Below, piece by piece: positions 18,541 to 25,583 of a stretch of 64,000 bases of DNA; positions within the stretch are counted from its first letter, which is position 1; each line of letters starts with the position of its first letter. A model generated the notes under the pieces. The model was given only the letters and a program-made list of their open reading frames with translations, searched no databases and was not told the DNA's origin. A program made the position numbers and the translations under genes. This stretch comes from Streptomyces albireticuli (lineage in GTDB: Bacteria; Actinomycetota; Actinomycetes; Streptomycetales; Streptomycetaceae): NCBI RefSeq assembly GCF_021228125.1, contig NZ_JAJQQS010000012.1, positions 62,001-126,000 of the forward strand, given 5' to 3'.

Positions 18541-18590
18541 TGGTTCGGGGCACTGGGCACACTGGAAGGTGAGCCCGGTGCCCCGAACCA
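18541..18590 (+). terminator. hairpin between glyA and sdaA
   Basis: An 18-bp stem (18541-18558 with 18573-18590, one G-U position) with a 14-base loop lies 24 bases after the glyA stop. It has no T-run. It may terminate most of the riboswitch-driven transcript before sdaA, giving sdaA lower or separate expression. Confidence 0.75.
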
Positions 18591-18672
18591 CGTCAGCACC
18601 GCAGTACCCCTGCGTCACCCCCGCATCACCGACGCGTCACCCCCGTACCACCGACCAGAGGGAGCAGCCACC

Positions 18673-20055
18673 GTGGCCATCTCCGTATTCGATCTCTTCT
18701 CGATCGGCATAGGCCCGTCCAGCTCCCACACGGTCGGTCCCATGCGGGCCGCGCTGATGTTCACGCGCCGTCTGAAGAACGAGGGCCTCCTGGCCCACAC
18801 CACCTCCGTGCGCGCCGAGCTCTTCGGCTCCCTCGGCGCCACCGGCCACGGCCACGGCACGCCCAAGGCCGTCCTGCTCGGCCTGGAGGGCCACTCCCCG
18901 CGCACCGTCGACGTGGAGACCGCGGACGACGAGGTCGAGCGGATCCGTGCGACGAAGCGGCTGCGGCTGCTCGGCGCGGAGATCGGCTCCACCCACGAGA
19001 TCGACTTCGACGAGTCGACGCAGCTGATCCTGCACCGCCGCCGCTCCCTGCCGTACCACGCCAACGGCATGACCCTCTTCGCCTACGACGAGGACGGCGC
19101 GCCCCTGCTGGAGAAGACCTACTACTCGGTCGGCGGCGGCTTCGTCGTCGACGAGGACGCGGTGGGCGAGGACCGGATCGTCCTCGACGACACCGTGCTG
19201 AAGTACCCCTTCCGCACCGGTGACGAGCTGCTCCGCCTCTCCCGCGAGACGGGCCTGTCGATCTCGGCCCTGATGCTGGAGAACGAGAAGGCCTGGCGCA
19301 CGGAGACGGAGATCCGCGAGGGCCTCCTGGAGATCTGGCGCGTCATGCAGGCGTGCGTCTCGCGCGGCCTGTCCCGCGAGGGCATCCTGCCGGGCGGTCT
19401 CAAGGTCCGCCGCCGCGCCGCGAACACCGCCCGCCAGCTGCGCGCCGAGGGCGACCCGCAGGCCCGTGCGATGGAGTGGATCACGATCTACGCCATGGCG
19501 GTCAACGAGGAGAACGCCGCGGGCGGCCGCGTCGTGACGGCCCCGACCAACGGCGCCGCGGGCATCATCCCGGCCGTGCTGCACTACTACATGAACTTCG
19601 TGCCCGGCGCGGACGAGGAGGGCATCGTCCGCTTCCTCCTCGCCGCGGGCGCGATCGGCATGCTCTTCAAGGAGAACGCCTCCATCTCCGGCGCCGAGGT
19701 CGGCTGCCAGGGCGAGGTCGGCTCCGCCTGCTCGATGGCCTCCGGCGGCCTCGCCGAGGTCCTCGGCGGCTCCCCCGAGCAGGTCGAGAACGCCGCCGAG
19801 ATCGGCATGGAGCACAACCTGGGCCTCACCTGCGACCCGGTCGGCGGCCTGGTGCAGATCCCGTGCATCGAGCGCAACGGCATGGCCGCGGCCAAGGCCG
19901 TCACCGCGGCCCGGATGGCCCTGCGCGGCGACGGCCGCCACCACGTCTCCCTGGACAAGGTCATCAAGACCATGAAGGAGACGGGCGCGGACATGAAGGT
20001 CAAGTACAAGGAGACGGCGCGGGGCGGTCTCGCGGTCAACGTCATCGAGTGCTGA
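18673..20055 (+). CDS. sdaA: L-serine ammonia-lyase (iron-sulfur type)
   Basis: A 460-aa single-chain [4Fe-4S] serine dehydratase that converts serine to pyruvate and ammonia. The beta domain opens with SVFDLFSIGIGPSSSHTVGPMRAA and the catalytic alpha domain carries conserved cysteines at about C345, C353, C387 and C398 (GCQGEVGSACSMA; TCDPVGGLVQIPC), which include the cluster ligands. The start is GTG 18673, with GAGGGAGCAG upstream. Placed after gcvT-gcvH-glyA, it drains the serine made from excess glycine into central metabolism. The glyA-sdaA hairpin suggests partly independent control. Confidence 0.96.
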   Translation: MAISVFDLFSIGIGPSSSHTVGPMRAALMFTRRLKNEGLLAHTTSVRAELFGSLGATGHGHGTPKAVLLGLEGHSPRTVDVETADDEVERIRATKRLRLLGAEIGSTHEIDFDESTQLILHRRRSLPYHANGMTLFAYDEDGAPLLEKTYYSVGGGFVVDEDAVGEDRIVLDDTVLKYPFRTGDELLRLSRETGLSISALMLENEKAWRTETEIREGLLEIWRVMQACVSRGLSREGILPGGLKVRRRAANTARQLRAEGDPQARAMEWITIYAMAVNEENAAGGRVVTAPTNGAAGIIPAVLHYYMNFVPGADEEGIVRFLLAAGAIGMLFKENASISGAEVGCQGEVGSACSMASGGLAEVLGGSPEQVENAAEIGMEHNLGLTCDPVGGLVQIPCIERNGMAAAKAVTAARMALRGDGRHHVSLDKVIKTMKETGADMKVKYKETARGGLAVNVIEC

Positions 20056-20082
20056 GCGCGTACGCGTACTGATCCACACCGC

Positions 20083-20119
20083 CGGAGGGCGGGCGCCGGG
20101 ACCCGGCGCCCGCCCTCCG
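20083..20119. terminator. two-way terminator between sdaA and a lipoprotein gene
   Basis: A long GC stem (20083-20100 with 20102-20119, the innermost pairs opening as a loop) lies between the convergent sdaA and the lipoprotein gene. No T-run is present, as is usual in such genomes. Confidence 0.75.
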
Positions 20120-20225
20120 CGCGTGTGCGGTGAGGGTGGAGGCCCCGGGCCGCACTCGGCGTGTGGGCGACACGGTGACGCGCACGCCCGGGGCCCGGAG
20201 GCCGTCCGCCTCGCGCGCGCTCCCG

Positions 20226-21083
20226 CTACTTGTTCTTCTTCGCCTGGGCCTCCATGGCCTCCTTCTCGGTCGCGGTCTCCGCGGCCGGCGGCGGCTGGAT
20301 CTTCAGGTCGGCGCCGAAGTCGCTGTACTCGTCGGCCGCGGCGTACTCGCCCTTGGAGCCCTTGCCGGCCTCCCGGGTCTTGGCGATCACACCGTCCTTG
20401 TCGACCCAGACGTCGAGGGCGATCTTCTCCAGGCCCTTCTCCTTCCAGGCGTTCACGGTGAAGTCGCGGTCGTTCTCCTTCATCGCGTCGCCCTTGTACG
20501 CGGCGAGCTCCGACACGACGACCGTGCCCTGGTAGTGGGCCACGCGGCGGCCGCCGACCGTCTCGACACCGGCGTGCCGGAGGTCCTTGGCGGTCGTGAG
20601 GGTGGCCGCCATCCGGACGAAGGGCTCCGACGGGTCGGTGTCCTTCGCGCCGCCGACGCCGAAGGCCCACCACTTCTTGCCGGGGACCATGGGCGAGTTG
20701 AAGTACATCTTGTCGCCCACCGCGATGACGTGGGTGACGCCGTCGGGCGCCTCGGCCGTCTTCCGGCCGGTCTCCTTCATGTCGGAGGCGTGCGGCTTCA
20801 CCTGGAAGGCGCCCTCGGTGACGGAGTCGCCCTGCTCGTCCTTCAGCGTCCCCTTGGCACGGTAGGTGTTCTGCCGCGCGCCGTTGGCCGCGGCGGCCTT
20901 GAGGGCCGTCACCGGATCCGCCGACTTGAGCGCCTTGTCCGCGCCGTCGTCCTTCCGCCCCGCGCTGTCGCCTGCGCCGGAACCGTCCGAGGTGTTCCCG
21001 CCGTCACCGCCGCCGCACGCGGCGAGGCTCAGGGCGAGCGCGACGCCGGTGGCCGCCACGACGGTCTTACGTATCGCCTTCAA
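20226..21083 (-). CDS. secreted lipoprotein (LolA/LppX-like fold possible)
   Basis: A 285-aa lipoprotein. A signal peptide (KAIRKTVVAATGVALALSL) ends in lipobox LAAC, with the cysteine at about residue 23, followed by a Gly/Asp/Ser linker. The mature part (ALKAAAANGARQNTYRAKG..., KMYFNSPMVPGKKWWAF..., KEKGLEKIALDVWVDKDGVI) resembles LppX/LprG- or LolA-type sheets that carry lipids, but this is only a visual resemblance. The start appears to be TTG 21083, since no ATG or GTG would keep the signal peptide intact. It ends in a charged coiled tail, MEAQAKKNK. Confidence 0.8.
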   Translation of the reverse strand: MKAIRKTVVAATGVALALSLAACGGGDGGNTSDGSGAGDSAGRKDDGADKALKSADPVTALKAAAANGARQNTYRAKGTLKDEQGDSVTEGAFQVKPHASDMKETGRKTAEAPDGVTHVIAVGDKMYFNSPMVPGKKWWAFGVGGAKDTDPSEPFVRMAATLTTAKDLRHAGVETVGGRRVAHYQGTVVVSELAAYKGDAMKENDRDFTVNAWKEKGLEKIALDVWVDKDGVIAKTREAGKGSKGEYAAADEYSDFGADLKIQPPPAAETATEKEAMEAQAKKNK

Positions 21084-21263
21084 GGCCCTTACCGTCCTTT
21101 ATTCGTATTTCGTAAAGTTTCGGTGAGGATATCCCGTCCGACCAGCGGTTTCACCGGCAGATGACCATGGCCGGAAACAGCGTGTCAGCACCCTGACGCC
21201 GTCAGTAATGTCAACGCCCTCTCGCAGTTCCTCGTCGTCCCCCTGATCCGAGGAGTTCCCGCC

Positions 21264-21797
21264 ATGAGCCGTCCCCTGCGTTCCACCGTCGCCTTCCTCG
21301 GCACCGCCGTCGCCGCCCTCGGCCTCGCCTCCCCCGCCGCCGTGGCGGACGCCCCCGCACCGGCGTCCGCCGTACGGATCCACAGCGCCGCGTACGGCGG
21401 CTGCCTCACGGCCGAGGGCTCGGCGTACCGCGACCCGCGCGGCACCTCACGGCCCTGGCTCGTGGCCCTCCAGCCCTGCGAGGACGCCCCGGCGTACCGC
21501 CAGTCCTGGCGCTACAGCCCGGACACCCGCCAGTACCAGTCCGTCGCCGAGCCCTACCGCTGCGTCGAGCGACGGGGCGGGCTGCTGGTGACGTCCCTGT
21601 GCGACGCGGACTCGGCGGCGCAGCGCTTCCGGGTGGAGCGGGTGAGCGGGAGTGGTGGCGGCCGGGTGAAGGTCGTGGCGGAGGCGGATGGGCGGGTGTG
21701 GGAGCAGGTCGCGCGGCGGGGTGCGTGGGGGGAGGGGGTGCGGGACGGTCGTGACGGGGGTTCTGGGGCGCAGAGATGGTGGATCGGCGCGGTCTGA
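21264..21797 (+). CDS. secreted protein with ricin-like beta-trefoil repeats
   Basis: A 177-aa secreted protein. The signal peptide covers about residues 1-30 (ends SPAAVADA). The mature part shows trefoil-type repeats with Q-x-W/F positions: QSWRY, QRFRV and the C-terminal QRWWIGAV. Cysteine pairs (GGCLTAEG, QPCEDAP, YRCVERR, SLCDAD) suggest disulfides. It may bind carbohydrate, but the sugar-binding residues are not well conserved. CGAGGAG lies about nine bases before ATG 21264. The last 40 codons are Gly/Arg-rich and the gene runs into a dispersed repeat. Confidence 0.7.
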   Translation: MSRPLRSTVAFLGTAVAALGLASPAAVADAPAPASAVRIHSAAYGGCLTAEGSAYRDPRGTSRPWLVALQPCEDAPAYRQSWRYSPDTRQYQSVAEPYRCVERRGGLLVTSLCDADSAAQRFRVERVSGSGGGRVKVVAEADGRVWEQVARRGAWGEGVRDGRDGGSGAQRWWIGAV

Positions 21798-21802
21798 GCC
21801 GG

Positions 21803-21979
21803 GGGGGTGCCGCTGCGCGGGGCTTTGTCCCCTACCCGCCCCTTCCCGAAACCGGGGGCTTCGCCCCCGGGCCCCCTTTCCGCGCTGACGCGCGGTGGCC
21901 TCAAGCGCCGGCCGGGCTGAATTCGCCCGGTTTCGGGAAGGGGCGGTGCTGGGGACAAAGCCCCGCGCAGCGGCACCCC
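21803..21979. repeat. dispersed intergenic element, copy B
   Basis: A full plus-oriented unit (about 21805-21915) is followed by a shortened inverted unit (about 21925-21979). The ends GGGGTGCCGCTGCGCGGGGC and its inverse near 21960-21979 pair with each other. The element fills the gap between the convergent ricin-like gene and cutA. Confidence 0.75.
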
Positions 21980-21993
21980 CGCCCCCCTACCGC

Positions 21994-22335
21994 TCACCCC
22001 TCCGCCGTCGTCTCCGCCCGCACCCACGCCAAGTACTCGTCACTCCCCGCCACGATCGGCGTGGCGATGACCTCCGGCGTCGCGTACCCATGCGCACCCT
22101 TGATGTGCGCTTCCAGCTCCGCGTACCGCTCCCCCGTCGTCTTGTACAGCACCCGCCACTCCGTATCGCACGCGACCTTGCCCCGCCAGTGGTAGTGGCT
22201 GGTGATCGGTCCGTCGATCTGCGCGCACGCGGCGAGGCGGCGCTCGACGGCGGTGGTGGCGAGGAGCCGGGCGCGCTCCTCGCTGTCGGTCGTGGTCGTC
22301 ACGGCGAGGTACGCGGCGGGCGCGGCGGCGGGCAT
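21994..22335 (-). CDS. cutA: divalent cation tolerance protein CutA
   Basis: A 113-aa protein of the trimeric CutA1 family. Motifs: AVTTTTDSEERARLLATTAVERRLAACAQI at the N-terminus (family pattern with the conserved AAC), followed by SHYHWRGKV and EWRVLYKTT and the C-terminal EYLAWV. CutA1 binds divalent metals, and its cellular role is unsettled. ATG 22335 gives the normal family length. It is divergent from the 102-aa gene at 22397 with 61 bases between. Confidence 0.92.
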   Translation of the reverse strand: MPAAAPAAYLAVTTTTDSEERARLLATTAVERRLAACAQIDGPITSHYHWRGKVACDTEWRVLYKTTGERYAELEAHIKGAHGYATPEVIATPIVAGSDEYLAWVRAETTAEG

Positions 22336-22396
22336 GGCGCCGACCGTACACCGGCCGGGGGCGGCGTTGTCAGTGCCGGCGGTTACGCTCACGAGC

Positions 22397-22705
22397 ATGA
22401 GTTACGCAGACCTGCGCGAACTCCAGAGCGCGCTCAACACCGCCTCGGACATCGCCTTCGCTCTCGACGCCGCACCGGCGGCCCATGAGGCCGATCAGCT
22501 CGCCGACGCCCTGCGCCGGGCGCTGGCCGCGGCCAATGCCCTGGGGGCCGGCGCGACGGCCACCGGATGCGCCGAGCACCCCAAGGGAGCCGTCGATCCG
22601 CTCTACGGCGACACGGAGGACCCGCTGCCCCCGGGCTGGGGCCGGTGTCTGCTGTGCAACGACCGGCGGCGCCGGGCCGGCGCGCAGCGCAGGGGCTGGC
22701 GCTGA
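22397..22705 (+). CDS. small hypothetical protein with CxxC motif
   Basis: A 102-aa protein I do not recognise by function. The first two thirds are an Ala/Leu-rich helical region (about 5-55). The last third has C-x2-H (CAEHPKG) and CLLC about 24 residues later, an arrangement that could bind zinc, then a basic tail NDRRRRAGAQRRGWR. ATG 22397 follows ACGAGC. It converges on the EF-hand gene, and both stop codons fall in one shared stem (22703-22732). Confidence 0.7.
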   Translation: MSYADLRELQSALNTASDIAFALDAAPAAHEADQLADALRRALAAANALGAGATATGCAEHPKGAVDPLYGDTEDPLPPGWGRCLLCNDRRRRAGAQRRGWR

Positions 22706-22732
22706 CCCGGCCGCCGCGCCGGGGCCGGGTCA
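22703..22732. terminator. two-way hairpin containing both stop codons
   Basis: TGACCCGGCC (22703-22712) pairs perfectly with GGCCGGGTCA (22723-22732) across a 10-base loop. The outer ends of the stem are the TGA stops of the two convergent genes. Confidence 0.65.
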
Positions 22733-22963
22733 GTCGTTGAGGGACGCCCAGAACTCGTCGAAGGACAGCACGCCGTCGCCGTTGCCGTCCTTCTTGTTGA
22801 TGATGGCCTGGGCCACCGTCTCGGTGACCTGGAAGTCGCCGAGCTGAGCCATCACGCTCTTGTACTCGGCGGCCGTGATCAGGCCGTCCCCGTCCACGTC
22901 GAACCGCTCGAAAGCCTTCCGCGCCTCGGCCTTGCGCGCCTCGATGTCGGCGATGTCGGCCAT
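22730..22963 (-). CDS. EF-hand calcium-binding protein
   Basis: A 77-aa acidic protein with two canonical 12-residue EF-hand loops, D22 to E33 (DVDGDGLITAAE) and D59 to E70 (DGNGDGVLSFDE), each flanked by helices. It is the size of a single calmodulin lobe. It probably acts as a cytoplasmic calcium sensor or buffer; similar small EF-hand proteins are known in Streptomyces. GGGGAGG precedes ATG 22963. Confidence 0.93.
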   Translation of the reverse strand: MADIADIEARKAEARKAFERFDVDGDGLITAAEYKSVMAQLGDFQVTETVAQAIINKKDGNGDGVLSFDEFWASLND

Positions 22964-23001
22964 GTGGGCCTCCCCTTGTGTGCTGGTGTGACCGGCACAG
23001 A

Positions 23002-23508
23002 TTAGCGGCCGTCGCTCACCAGCTTGAGATAGCGGTCCCAGTCCCAGTACGGACCGGGGTCGGTATGGGTGGATCCGGGGACTTCGTCGTGGCCGATGAT
23101 GTGCGTACGGTCCTTGGGGATGCCGTAGCGGTCGCAGACGGCGGCGGTCAGCCGCGCCGACGCGCGGTAGAGGACGTCCGTGAGGTATTCGGGCCGGTCG
23201 ATCCAGCCCTCGTGCTCGATGCCGATGCTGCGGGTGTTGCGGTTCCAGTTGCCGGCGTGCCAGGCGATGTCCTTCTCCCGGACGAACTGGCCGATGTAGC
23301 CGTCGGCGGAGGCGACCATGTAGTGCGCGGAGACCTTGGCCGCCGGGTCCTGGAAGATCCGCATCGCGTCGGGGAACGTCTCCTGGGTCAGATGGATCAC
23401 CACGAGATCGACCGGGTACGCGGCCGGGCGGCCGGAGACCGTGTAGTTGGCGCTGTCCGCCGGTATCCAGTGGGTGGGCGGATACACGGCGGCGGGGTTC
23501 TCTTCCAA
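23002..23508 (-). CDS. N-acetylmuramoyl-L-alanine amidase (Amidase_2), no signal peptide
   Basis: A 168-aa type 2 amidase that would cut the muramic acid-alanine bond in peptidoglycan. Visible zinc-site and fold motifs are VVIHLTQ, SAHYMV, DIAWHAGNWNRNTRSIGIEHEGW and HTDPGPYWDW. The start chosen is TTG 23508, with TGGAGGG about six bases upstream; an in-frame GTG at 23541 would add 11 residues. Neither start gives a signal peptide, so export is unexplained. The promoter must lie in the AT-richer stretch just upstream. Confidence 0.87.
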   Translation of the reverse strand: MEENPAAVYPPTHWIPADSANYTVSGRPAAYPVDLVVIHLTQETFPDAMRIFQDPAAKVSAHYMVASADGYIGQFVREKDIAWHAGNWNRNTRSIGIEHEGWIDRPEYLTDVLYRASARLTAAVCDRYGIPKDRTHIIGHDEVPGSTHTDPGPYWDWDRYLKLVSDGR

Positions 23509-23732
23509 GACGGCCCTCCAGGGTGGTCCGGGACATGACACTCCAGAATGCCCACGCCCGCGAGCACCGACACGGACTCCGCATAAAAATAGGAGTTACT
23601 GCTGGTTCATTCATGGTTTACAAGGCAGGTGTCTCATCTCACCTTGGATTACCGAGAATGCTTATCCGGATTGCCCGAATATGACGTGATAGCCGCTTTG
23701 GCTGGAACGGAGCCGTCTGTCATAGTCGACGC

Positions 23733-23855
23733 GTCGACCCTCCCTTGACCCGGGCCAGGTCGCGCATCCCGCCGTGGAACACACCCCATTCTCCGCGGCG
23801 GACACGAAGAGGCCCCCGGCCCGTCGCACTCCGACGCATGGGGGCCTCTTCGTTT
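23733..23855 (+). ncRNA. candidate small RNA with intrinsic terminator
   Basis: TTGGCT (23698-23703) and CATAGT (23721-23726) are spaced 17 bases apart, resembling a vegetative promoter. About 120 bases later there is a classical terminator: a perfect 14-bp stem (23802-23815 with 23838-23851) followed by TTTTCC. No plus-strand gene lies upstream that the terminator could serve, since both neighbours are on the minus strand. This makes a short plus-strand transcript plausible. It does not match a family I know. Confidence 0.4.
23802..23854 (+). terminator. intrinsic terminator with T-tract (plus strand)
   Basis: ACGAAGAGGCCCCC pairs with GGGGGCCTCTTCGT across a 22-base loop, and TTTT follows on the plus strand only. 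T-tailed terminators are uncommon in such a GC-rich genome. Confidence 0.75.
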
Positions 23856-23924
23856 TCCCCGGCCGGAGCCTGTCACCGGGGCCCGTCGCCGTAGTGAGTC
23901 GGCGAGGCTCACCACCGGAGTCCG

Positions 23925-24440
23925 TCAGCGGTCCGCGACCCGCATCTCGAACCAGGTCGTCTTGCCCCGCGCCAGCAGGTCCACGCCCCACCGGTCCGAG
24001 AGCTTGTCCACCAGGAACAGGCCCCGCCCGCTGGTGTCCATCTCATGGACGGGCATCAGGCACGGCAGCCCGCGGGAGGGGTCCCGGACCTCCATCCGGA
24101 GCCAGCCGCGGCGGCGCAGCATCCGCAGGCCGAAGAACCGGGCCCCGGTGTGGCGGACGGCGTTGCCCACGAGCTCGGAGACCAGCAGGACGGCGTGCTC
24201 GGTGAGTTGGGCCGAGAGGCCCCACTGCCGCTGCACCACCGCCTGCGTCAGCCGGCGCGCGGCCACGGCCGACTGAGGGCGCGAGGGCAGCCGGACCTCC
24301 CCGAGCGCGGGGTTACCGAACAGGTCGAACGACTTGAGCGCCGGTTCGCCGTCCACTACCGGTGACCACCGCACCGCGGCCGCCCCGCCCCGCTGTCGCG
24401 GCTGCTCCGTTCCATCCAGGCCCGCCATGTCACCCATCAT
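23925..24440 (-). CDS. HATPase_c anti-sigma-factor-like regulatory ATPase
   Basis: A 171-aa protein of the RsbW/SpoIIAB-like kinase group, abundant in Streptomyces. The N-box is ELVGNAVRHTGA (about 105-116), followed by a G-type box in SGRGLFLVDKLSDRWGV (about 143-159) and the terminal KTTWFEMRV. These proteins bind sigma factors or phosphorylate anti-anti-sigma factors. There is no sensor domain and no linked sigma or antagonist gene here, so its partner is unknown. The start is uncertain among ATGs at 24440, 24437 and 24428. Confidence 0.85.
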   Translation of the reverse strand: MMGDMAGLDGTEQPRQRGGAAAVRWSPVVDGEPALKSFDLFGNPALGEVRLPSRPQSAVAARRLTQAVVQRQWGLSAQLTEHAVLLVSELVGNAVRHTGARFFGLRMLRRRGWLRMEVRDPSRGLPCLMPVHEMDTSGRGLFLVDKLSDRWGVDLLARGKTTWFEMRVADR

Positions 24441-24670
24441 GGCCGCCGTAAAGACGTCATGGGCTGGAACGGGGGGATTCGATTGAGCGGAATCCCGCCC
24501 TCCAAGGGGCCGGGACGACATATGCCATGGGCAGGCAGTTGCCCGGAAAATCGATACTGACCTGCGGCGACCGCCCCCGTAAGAATGATCGCCCGGAGCG
24601 GCCCCACAGGCCCGCGCGGACAGGCCCGCCCGTCCGGGAATTCCCCCACAAGGGGCAACCCCGCGCAGGA

Positions 24671-24706
24671 CCCGCCCCGGCCCGGGCGCCGCCGGGCCGG
24701 GGCGGG
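24671..24706 (-). terminator. terminator of the enoyl-CoA hydratase gene
   Basis: A perfect 15-bp stem (24671-24685 with 24692-24706) and a 6-base loop lie seven bases after the hydratase stop. No T-run. The remaining bases 24441-24670 hold nothing else I can support. Confidence 0.75.
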
Positions 24707-24712
24707 GGCCCG

Positions 24713-25495
24713 TCAACCGGCGGACGGCCGGACGAACTTGGCCTTGCCCGGCCCGTCCTCGACGAAGCTCCGCATGCCGATCTCCCGGTCCTCGGTCGCG
24801 AACAGCCCCGCGAACCAGTTGCGTTCGATGGCGAGTCCGGTGTCGATGTCGGTCTCCAGGCCGGTGTCCACCGCCTCCTTGGCGGCGCGCAGCGCCAGCG
24901 CGGGCCCGGCGGCGAGCCTGGTGGCCCACTCGAGCGCCCGCTCGTAGACCTCCGCCGCCGGTACGACCCGGTCGACGAGGCCGAGGGCCAGCGCCTCGTC
25001 CGCCTTGACCTGGCGTCCGGTGAAGATGAGGTCCTTGGCCTTGGACGGGCCGACGAGCCGGGCCAGCCGCTGGGTGCCGCCCGCGCCCGGGATGAGGCCC
25101 AGCAGGATCTCCGGCTGGCCGAGCTTGGCGTTGTCGGCGGCGATCCGGAAGTCGGCGCAGAGCGCGAGCTCGCAGCCGCCGCCCAGGGCGTAGCCGGCGA
25201 CGGCCGCGACGACGGGCTTGGGGATCCGGGCGACGGCGGTGAAGGAGTCCTGGAGACCGCGGGACCGCGCCACCATGGCGGCGTGGTCCATGTCCCGCAT
25301 CTCCTTGATGTCCGCACCGGCCGCGAAGACCTTCTCGCCGCCCCAGAGCACCACGGCGCGGACGTCCTCGCGGCGGGTCGCCTCCTCGGCGAGCTCGCGG
25401 ATCCTGTCCTGCGTGGAGATGTCGAGGGCGTTCATCGGCGGCCGGTCCAGACGGAGCGTGCCGACACCCTCGGAAACCTCAAGATGCACAGTCAT
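24713..25495 (-). CDS. enoyl-CoA hydratase/isomerase family protein
   Basis: A 260-aa crotonase-fold protein that would hydrate trans-2-enoyl-CoA in fatty acid breakdown or a related pathway. The oxyanion-hole segments are AAGADIKEM (about 58-66) and GYALGGGCELALCAD (about 100-114). The catalytic glutamates of true hydratases are matched by E in CELAL and E in GQPEILLGLIPGAGGTQRLA (about 126-145). Both being present favours hydratase activity. ATG 25495 is used. It stands as a single-gene unit with its own terminator. Confidence 0.9.
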   Translation of the reverse strand: MTVHLEVSEGVGTLRLDRPPMNALDISTQDRIRELAEEATRREDVRAVVLWGGEKVFAAGADIKEMRDMDHAAMVARSRGLQDSFTAVARIPKPVVAAVAGYALGGGCELALCADFRIAADNAKLGQPEILLGLIPGAGGTQRLARLVGPSKAKDLIFTGRQVKADEALALGLVDRVVPAAEVYERALEWATRLAAGPALALRAAKEAVDTGLETDIDTGLAIERNWFAGLFATEDREIGMRSFVEDGPGKAKFVRPSAG

Positions 25496-25583
25496 GACAA
25501 CAGGTTAATCCCGGTTAACGGCCCGCGGCCCGGTGCACTCGGTCACAAGTGCTCCGGGCCGCGGGCCGTACGGGAACGGGTCG

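Larger units (their letters stand above)
23509..23924. other. 416-base gap with AT-rich segment and possible small RNA
   Basis: No protein gene is supported. Bases 23580-23700 are clearly less GC-rich than the surroundings and probably hold the amidase promoter on the minus strand. On the plus strand, a promoter-like pair and a T-tailed hairpin frame a possible short RNA (separate entry). A perfect 14-bp palindrome, GTCGACGCGTCGAC, lies at 23725-23738. Confidence 0.5.

Noticed and set aside
23802..23854. Terminator for the HATPase gene
   Set aside because: The T-tract is on the plus strand while that gene is on the minus strand; after the stem in the minus direction there is no T-run.
23698..23855. 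Actinobacterial 6C RNA
   Set aside because: The candidate lacks the two hairpins with runs of six or more C that define that family.
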